Made by a program: the position numbers and the translations under genes. The notes under the pieces are model-generated. The model was not told the DNA's origin. It saw only the letters and a program-made list of their open reading frames with translations, and ran no database searches. Of a stretch of 45,210 nucleotides of DNA, positions 41,230 through 45,210 are shown one piece after another (positions within the stretch are counted from its first letter, which is position 1; each line of letters starts with the position of its first letter). The stretch comes from Kiritimatiellia bacterium (lineage in GTDB: Bacteria; Verrucomicrobiota; Kiritimatiellia; RFP12; UBA1067), in assembly GCA_017563185.1 (NCBI GenBank), contig JAFXIL010000110.1, forward strand, positions 1 through 45,210, written 5' to 3'.

Positions 41230-42432
41230 CTACCGGCGGGCGTTGTTCTGCCCGCGCCAGCGCTCGGCGGTGAGGCCGGTATCCGCCTTGAACATGCGGC
41301 AGAAATATTGAGCGGATGCGAAGCCGGAGCGGGCGACAATATCGGCTACAGGAAGCTCCGTATTTGCCAGAAGCCGTTTCGCAGCCGACAGCCGGCTTTC
41401 AATCAGCTCCTGCTGAACCGTGCGCCCAAGTGCCTTGCGGAACCCCTCCTCGACCATCGGAAGCGATTTGCCGACGAATGCGGCAACATCTTCCGCTGTA
41501 AGCCGCTTCTCGACATTTCTTGAAATGTACACGAGCGCGTCCGAGATCCACTTCTGCGCGAATGCGTACGTTTCGGTTGACCGGCGCAGTATGACTTCGC
41601 CAGGCTTGACGCGGATGGCCGGGGGATTCTTCCGCGCCGCTTCCGAGCGCATCATCCGCGACAGTACAGCCACGGCCGCCGCGCCCACTCGGTGGCCGGA
41701 GTTGTCGATGGAGGAAATGGAGGGCGCCACGAACGAGCAAACGAGCGGATCGTTGTCCACGCCCAGTACGGCAAGATTGTCCGGCACAGCGATGTTTTCA
41801 CTTCGGCAGACGCACAGCACCTGATAGGCCCGTGTGTCGTGGCAGCAGAACACCGCTGTGCGCGGCGGCAGTCCCTTGAGCCACTGGGCGAGGCTGCGCG
41901 CGTCGACGCCGAGCGTCACGTCCTCCTTGCGCGTCACGCGGGCGTCGTACTCCGCAAGGGCGCGACGCGGGGTCTTGAACACGGAGCATGAAAAATAGTG
42001 GCTCTTCAGCAAGGCCACGAAGGCGTCGCGCCGCTCGTCTGAATAATTGTAGCCCTCGTAACCACAGTAGGCAAATGAAGTGAAGCGCCGCGCAAGAAAG
42101 TGTTCGGCGGCCTTTCGCCCGATTGCCGTCTGGTCGCCATCAACCGAACCAAACAATGGATACCGCTTGTTGCAGAACACGTCCACCACCGGAAGCCCAG
42201 AGGCCACAAGCCTTTGGGCCATCGCATCGTCCGCCACGCGTGCGATCACGCCGTCAAAACCATGAAGCGACTTGGAGCGCTTCAGAGAATCGGCGTCCAG
42301 GAATTCGAGCGTCCAGTTGTCCTCGCGCAACGCCGCATCGGCAATGCCGCAACAGAGCTCGCGCCCATAGGCGCGATCCCTTTCCACGATCACGGCGACA
42401 CGCCGTTCTCTGTCATGGCGCTTGTTTTTCAC
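41230..42432 (-). CDS. XylR-type transcriptional regulator (LacI-like sensor, AraC HTH)
   Basis: About 400 residues. The N-terminal 270 residues resemble a periplasmic-binding-type sugar sensor as in LacI/GalR proteins (RRVAVIVERDRAYGRE; VAVPDNLAVLGVDND-like region), without a LacI HTH. The C-terminal 105 residues are an AraC-family double helix-turn-helix (PVADIVARSGFASAQYFCRMFK). This is the E. coli XylR architecture, which binds direct-repeat sites as an activator. The start is GTG 42432, directly after a -10 box at 42439-42444 (6 nt between), so the mRNA is probably leaderless; the longer frame to 42561 would run through the operator. Likely an activator of the mannoside operon and of itself. 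Confidence 0.87.
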   Translation of the reverse strand: MKNKRHDRERRVAVIVERDRAYGRELCCGIADAALREDNWTLEFLDADSLKRSKSLHGFDGVIARVADDAMAQRLVASGLPVVDVFCNKRYPLFGSVDGDQTAIGRKAAEHFLARRFTSFAYCGYEGYNYSDERRDAFVALLKSHYFSCSVFKTPRRALAEYDARVTRKEDVTLGVDARSLAQWLKGLPPRTAVFCCHDTRAYQVLCVCRSENIAVPDNLAVLGVDNDPLVCSFVAPSISSIDNSGHRVGAAAVAVLSRMMRSEAARKNPPAIRVKPGEVILRRSTETYAFAQKWISDALVYISRNVEKRLTAEDVAAFVGKSLPMVEEGFRKALGRTVQQELIESRLSAAKRLLANTELPVADIVARSGFASAQYFCRMFKADTGLTAERWRGQNNARR

Positions 42433-42438
42433 GTCAAG

Positions 42439-42447
42439 ATTATACCA
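42439..42447 (-). promoter_or_regulatory. Promoter -10 box of the regulator gene
   Basis: The minus strand reads GTTTGG-TATAAT-CTTGAC-GTG. It is 24 nt from the operator at 42469-42497, the same geometry as the mannoside operon promoter. Confidence 0.65.
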
Positions 42448-42468
42448 AACCTGCCGCCGAACCTCCAC

Positions 42469-42497
42469 TTGCACAATCCTAAAATTCAGTTGCACGG
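42469..42497 (-). promoter_or_regulatory. Operator O2 (autoregulation)
   Basis: Half-sites TTGCACAA (42469-42476) and TTGCACGG (42490-42497), distance 21 bp, with the same CCTAAAAT centre as O1. Confidence 0.7.
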
Positions 42498-42581
42498 AAG
42501 CGGAGAGTTGTGGACATAGCGGCCCGCACGCCTGCAGATCATCGTGCGTGCATTTTTCCAAAGCACTCGCCCGCTTCGCAC

Positions 42582-42610
42582 TTGCACAATCCTAAAATCC
42601 GATTGGCTTG
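42582..42610 (-). promoter_or_regulatory. Operator-like site O3, partly degenerate
   Basis: One perfect half-site TTGCACAA (42582-42589) with the CCTAAAATCCGATTG centre; the second half-site (42603-42610) is degraded as it enters the esterase gene. A decayed -10 (AAAAAT, 42552-42557) lies at the same 24-nt spacing. It looks like an old duplicated promoter. Confidence 0.5.
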
Positions 42611-43365
42611 ACGCGGCTCCGGTGCGTGGCCACCTTCTCAATCCAGTAGTCGGCCATGCGGATGTGCGCCGCGTAGGTCGGGTGCGCCGCATCCCAGAAC
42701 CAGTAGCCCGGTCGCGGATTCTCCTTCAGAAGCGTTTCGGCGTAGAGCTTCTGGAAGTCGACGAAACACAGCCCGTGACGTTCGGCCACCTCCCTTGCCG
42801 CCCTGCGCCAGGGGGCGAACGCCTCGACATCCGGCCCGTAGATGGTGAACGGCTCGCAGATCACCATCTCCACGCCGGGCAGCCTTGCCAGCGTATTCGA
42901 CACTAGCGTCTCCAGATTCGCCGCATACTTCTCCAACGTCAGGCCCTTGTTCTTCTTCCCGTGGTGGAAGTCGTTGATCCCCACGAGAAGCGATACGACA
43001 TCCGGCTTCAGGTTCCCCTTGCGATCAGGGAATGGCGAACGCCAACCATTCTCCGAGAACTTCAGGTTGAAGACATCTCTCTCCCACCGGGCGAGAAGCC
43101 GCTCCGTGTCGTCGCCGCTGACGGCGCGGTTCAGGAAGCACAGGCGCTTTTCGGGGCGGTAGCCAAGGTAGCGCGCGGCGATCTCCGCCTGGTAGCCGTG
43201 CCCAAGATAGTGGTTCATGTCCCCTTGGCGTCCGCCGTGGGTGATCGAATCGCCGATGAACAACACGACGCTTCCGTCCTTGAACACACCGTCAGGCGCA
43301 AGCTCGCGCGGCATGCCGGCCGCCGCCGTCATCGCGAAGGCTGCAATCATCAACATCTTCTTCAT
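42592..43365 (-). CDS. Secreted GDSL/SGNH esterase
   Basis: A 257-residue exported SGNH hydrolase. The signal peptide (about 1-17) is followed by block I FIGDSITHG (Ser40), block II Gly84 in RAVSGDD, block III GIND (Asn131), and block V DAAHP (Asp225, His228). This is the layout of rhamnogalacturonan acetylesterase-like and other carbohydrate-deacetylating enzymes; sialate O-acetylesterase-like roles are possible too. Normal length, AAGGAAA site before the ATG. It ends inside the O3 operator-like site, and its own promoter is uncertain. Confidence 0.87.
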   Translation of the reverse strand: MKKMLMIAAFAMTAAAGMPRELAPDGVFKDGSVVLFIGDSITHGGRQGDMNHYLGHGYQAEIAARYLGYRPEKRLCFLNRAVSGDDTERLLARWERDVFNLKFSENGWRSPFPDRKGNLKPDVVSLLVGINDFHHGKKNKGLTLEKYAANLETLVSNTLARLPGVEMVICEPFTIYGPDVEAFAPWRRAAREVAERHGLCFVDFQKLYAETLLKENPRPGYWFWDAAHPTYAAHIRMADYWIEKVATHRSRVKPIGF

Positions 43366-43404
43366 TTCGTTTTCCTTATCTGCATCTCCGCGTCCCCGCG
43401 GAAT

Positions 43405-43491
43405 TCACTTGCACTTTACACCCCGTTGTAGTTCTCCCACCGCGTTCACGTCGATGCCGCCCGCGCCGCTGAAGAGTGATACAATTTCCAT
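43405..43491 (-). pseudogene. 5' stub of a C5 cytosine methyltransferase gene
   Basis: A 28-codon frame beginning MEIVSLFSGAGGID. This matches motif I of C5-cytosine DNA methyltransferases ((I/V)SLFSGAGG(L/I)D, the S-adenosylmethionine-binding loop). After these residues the match is lost and the frame ends. It follows a TATAAT box (43499-43504) by 7 nt, so the original gene would have been leaderless. The rest of the gene is not found nearby. Confidence 0.5.
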
Positions 43492-43498
43492 GAGCGGT

Positions 43499-43507
43499 AT
43501 TATACCA
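43499..43507 (-). promoter_or_regulatory. Extended -10 promoter before the methyltransferase stub
   Basis: The minus strand reads TGG-TATAAT-ACCGCTC-ATG. It may now drive the GDSL esterase gene about 130 nt further on. Confidence 0.5.
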
Positions 43508-43572
43508 AAAATCCCCTCCTACGGCACGAGTTATCGACCCCAATCTCGCCCAGCGGTGGCGCCATTGCTTGA

Positions 43573-43602
43573 CGCGAGACGCGAGACATTAGACGTGAAC
43601 AA
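43573..43602. repeat. Short tandem repeat (GACGCGA type)
   Basis: Degenerate 7-nt units GACGCGA, GACGCGA, GACATTA, GACGTGA in non-coding DNA. Similar in style to the 8-nt repeats elsewhere. Confidence 0.45.
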
Positions 43603-43642
43603 TCAGCCACCAGACAATGACGCTATGCAATGCCAACTCATC

Positions 43643-43655
43643 GGGGACAGTCCCC
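43643..43655. repeat. 13-bp palindrome GGGGACNGTCCCC
   Basis: Third copy, about 30 nt downstream of the LamG gene stop. Confidence 0.7.
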
Positions 43656-43682
43656 GCGTGCTTCCGAATTGTCCAAGGTCTC

Positions 43683-44453
43683 CTACCGCCGCACGCTCTT
43701 CAGTTCGTACGCGCGGCTTGAGTCTTCAAGGACATGCTTCGCGCCGTCGACAATGCGCAGGCTGCGGTCGGCAGGCGTCGCCCGCGCGATCTCCGCCGGG
43801 TCGAGAGGGCGCGCGACCACCAGGACTTCGTCTATCCAGCCTTTGTACGGCACGTCGTTGATGGTGCGGCCGATCAGAAGCGGCCCCGGCTTTATGTCCG
43901 GCGCCTGGCGGTCCTCCCCGGCGAGCTTCCCGTTGAAGTACACCTTGCGCGTTTCACCGTCCCAGGTGCCGACCACCTGATGCCATGCACCATCGCCTAG
44001 GCCAGGCGTCTTGACCGTGAGGTCGCGCCAGTTCCAGTAGTTGTGCACGGCGTCAGGGCCCGCATGGCGGAAGGAGTTGCCGGCACCGTTCGTATTGCGC
44101 TCACCGTAGCCCAGCCAGCCGCCCTGCGGCTTAAGGCCCTTGTCCGCACGGATCCATGCAGACACCGTATAGGGAGCCTTCCCAAGCGGCATCGCGGCAG
44201 GCAGGCTCCGCAGCTCGAGCGTGTCGGATCCGCCGAAGTAGAGGCAGCCGCCCGTGCGGCCCGCGCCCGAGTATGCGACGCCGCCCTCGCCCTGCTCAAG
44301 ACGGGCCTTCGCCGGGCCAAAGCTCTCAAGCGCCGTGGCGGCCGTGTCAAAAGGATAGTATAGCACGGTTCCATTAGGAACCTTGTATCCCGCCGCCGAT
44401 GCAAGCGACTTCAGTACGCACATCAATGCGAAGGCTTTCGTTGCATGTCTCAT
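43683..44453 (-). CDS. Secreted LamG-domain protein
   Basis: A 256-residue exported protein with a signal peptide (about 1-20, SLASAAG) and a single LamG/concanavalin A-like domain: VLYYPFDTAA, a Gly-rich SGAGRTGGCLYFGG, YTVSAWIRADKG, GAWHQVVGTWDG, and KVYFNGKLAGED. Such domains bind glycans or proteins and often stand beside glycosidases. No catalytic module is seen. About 40 C-terminal residues after the domain are charged. The first gene after a partly conserved promoter; an AGGA-type site precedes the ATG. Confidence 0.8.
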   Translation of the reverse strand: MRHATKAFALMCVLKSLASAAGYKVPNGTVLYYPFDTAATALESFGPAKARLEQGEGGVAYSGAGRTGGCLYFGGSDTLELRSLPAAMPLGKAPYTVSAWIRADKGLKPQGGWLGYGERNTNGAGNSFRHAGPDAVHNYWNWRDLTVKTPGLGDGAWHQVVGTWDGETRKVYFNGKLAGEDRQAPDIKPGPLLIGRTINDVPYKGWIDEVLVVARPLDPAEIARATPADRSLRIVDGAKHVLEDSSRAYELKSVRR

Positions 44454-44565
44454 TCCTGATTTCCTTTATTCCGGATCTGCTTTGAATCCATCTGCTTCGC
44501 GTGGAGCGCCGCACCTTATGCGGGGCACCCCTGTATTTGACGCCCATCAGGCTTTCGTCTGTCAT
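44374..44565 (-). CDS. Possible small ORF upstream of and overlapping the LamG gene
   Basis: A 63-codon frame starting MTDESLMGVKYRG with an AAAGG site about 15 nt upstream, running through the ribosome site and first 27 codons of the LamG gene in another frame. It is rich in Arg and Ser without recognisable features. It may be a 5' gene stub or a chance frame. Confidence 0.25.
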   Translation of the reverse strand: MTDESLMGVKYRGAPHKVRRSTRSRWIQSRSGIKEIRNETCNESLRIDVRTEVACIGGGIQGS

Positions 44566-44621
44566 CGATCGTCATCCTTTCCGAAAATGTGAACAGGCAT
44601 AGCACACTTTCCCAACCGATT

Positions 44622-44975
44622 CTATCTGTTGCAATTACGCTCAGAAATCTGTGTCTGGGCTAGGGCAGGGCAGACAGAAGTCGAGTCGGGATTTGTCCAC
44701 TCGAAGGGAAAAGTCCGGCACTTCTCGGGCTTCACGGGATTGATGCGGCAGAGGTTGTCCTCCGTCAGATAGGCGCACGAGCCGTCCGGACGGCTCTTGA
44801 GAATCAGGCTCTTGCGGTCTGGCGCGACTTCGGTCTCGCGTTCGATGAACTCGGCTTCATCCATTCCAAGGAACGCAGCGATGCGCGCGATCTCCGCGTC
44901 AGAGACGCGCACGATCCCGTCCTTGATGCGGCAGCACGCCCCGCACATTCTACACTTGAACTCGTTCAGCTCCAT
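44622..44975 (-). CDS. YkgJ-type cysteine-cluster protein
   Basis: A 117-residue protein with the YkgJ/CxxCxxCC zinc- or iron-chelating motif: CRMCGACCRI near the N-terminus and the later cysteines in GSCAYLTEDNLCRI and PEKCRTFPF, which together complete an eight-Cys-type cluster site. Members of this family are predicted metal or Fe-S proteins; the function is unknown. I chose ATG 44975 because the longer start at 45020 adds a Lys/Arg-rich leader encoded by a tandem repeat; neither has a strong ribosome site. The gene upstream ends about 20-65 nt away, so they may be co-transcribed. Confidence 0.8.
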   Translation of the reverse strand: MELNEFKCRMCGACCRIKDGIVRVSDAEIARIAAFLGMDEAEFIERETEVAPDRKSLILKSRPDGSCAYLTEDNLCRINPVKPEKCRTFPFEWTNPDSTSVCPALAQTQISERNCNR

Positions 44976-44976
44976 C

Positions 44977-45003
44977 TCTTTGCGGCCTTTGCGTTCTTTG
45001 CGG
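44977..45003 (-). repeat. Short tandem repeat (CGCAAAG type) before the YkgJ gene
   Basis: On the minus strand CCGCAAAGA, ACGCAAAGG, CCGCAAAGA: three 9-nt units. It would encode RKERKGRKE if the longer start of the following gene were used. Confidence 0.55.
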
Positions 45004-45041
45004 CAGAAACCATTGTACATTCTTATTGGCCATTGGCAACA

Positions 45042-45210
45042 CTACAACACCACCTTTTTCGCCTTCTCGTAGTCTTCCGGCGCGACGAGCACGCACATGC
45101 GCGTTCCAAGTCCACCGTTTCCGTAGCGGTGATAGGAACGATCTTCGCTGAGGATGTCGAGTCGGCATCTTATGTGAGCATCCTCAAGCGCTTGCGCCGC
45201 CGCCTTTGCC
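45042..45210 (-). CDS. C-terminal end of a small protein (DUF2007-like), runs off the window
   Basis: A frame open from the window edge reads ALEDAHIRCRLDILSEDRSY, then HRYGNGGLGTRMCVLVAPED and EKAKKVVL before a stop at 45042. The pattern (a helix, a variable loop, then a strand VLVxxEDxxKA) resembles the end of DUF2007-type signal-transduction proteins. Only about 55 residues are visible, so the family call is tentative. It lies just upstream of the YkgJ-like gene on the same strand. Confidence 0.5.
   Translation of the reverse strand, partial: AKAAAQALEDAHIRCRLDILSEDRSYHRYGNGGLGTRMCVLVAPEDYEKAKKVVL

Overview
The window looks like chromosomal DNA of a Gram-negative, carbohydrate-degrading bacterium of the PVC group. 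A gut or anaerobic Kiritimatiellota/Lentisphaerota-type organism is my best guess. The reasons are the many secreted glycan-active proteins (families GH92, GH127, DUF4838, GDSL, LamG), a XylR-type AraC regulator, several families of dispersed palindromic repeats, and apparently leaderless genes with an extended -10 box. The taxonomy is inference; no rRNA or tRNA is present to anchor it.

Layout. 1-3.5 kb: a broken adenylyltransferase-like gene joined to a flavoprotein gene stub, then a lipoprotein, a metallophosphoesterase, an M20/M42 peptidase and a small hypothetical gene. 3.5-7.1 kb: clpP, a tandem AAA+ ATPase with a small charged partner gene, a structured intergenic region, and a gene remnant frameshifted at a run of eight G. 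7.4-13.5 kb: an RtcR-type sigma-54 activator facing an apparent operon of an RpoD-like sigma factor, a DUF932 protein and an SF2 helicase; no RtcA or RtcB lies nearby. 13.9-16.2 kb: a secreted DUF4838 protein. 16.3-16.8 kb: an antitoxin with an internally deleted VapC toxin.

17.1-23.5 kb (minus strand): rdgB, two acyl carrier proteins, a membrane/AMP-ligase/dehydratase fusion, a LolA-like protein, and an MMPL exporter fused to an acyltransferase. This is the activation and export half of an aryl-polyene-like pathway, without ketosynthases in view. Palindromic repeats are inserted in frame in two of these proteins. 23.6-28.8 kb: a GH127-type enzyme, a secreted esterase, and a stretch of fused gene remnants (beta-helix, GH2-like and GH97-like pieces).

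28.8-39.5 kb (minus strand): a probable mannoside-use operon. Its genes are a secreted C26 amidohydrolase/LamG protein, a small secreted ORF, a GH92 alpha-mannosidase, a ROK kinase, a mannose-6-phosphate-isomerase-like protein and an MFS transporter. Its promoter carries a two-part direct repeat that also occurs at the promoter of the XylR-like regulator gene at 41.2-42.4 kb, at the same distance from the -10 box. This supports shared regulation. A divergent DUF234-type ATPase gene with a clear sigma-70 promoter lies between them. 42.6-45.2 kb: a GDSL esterase, a DNA-methyltransferase gene stub, a LamG protein, a YkgJ-like cysteine-cluster protein, and the end of another small protein.

Recurring themes are gene stubs left at live promoters, palindromic elements placed between and inside genes, and short degenerate tandem repeats of about 8 nt that become coding sequence.
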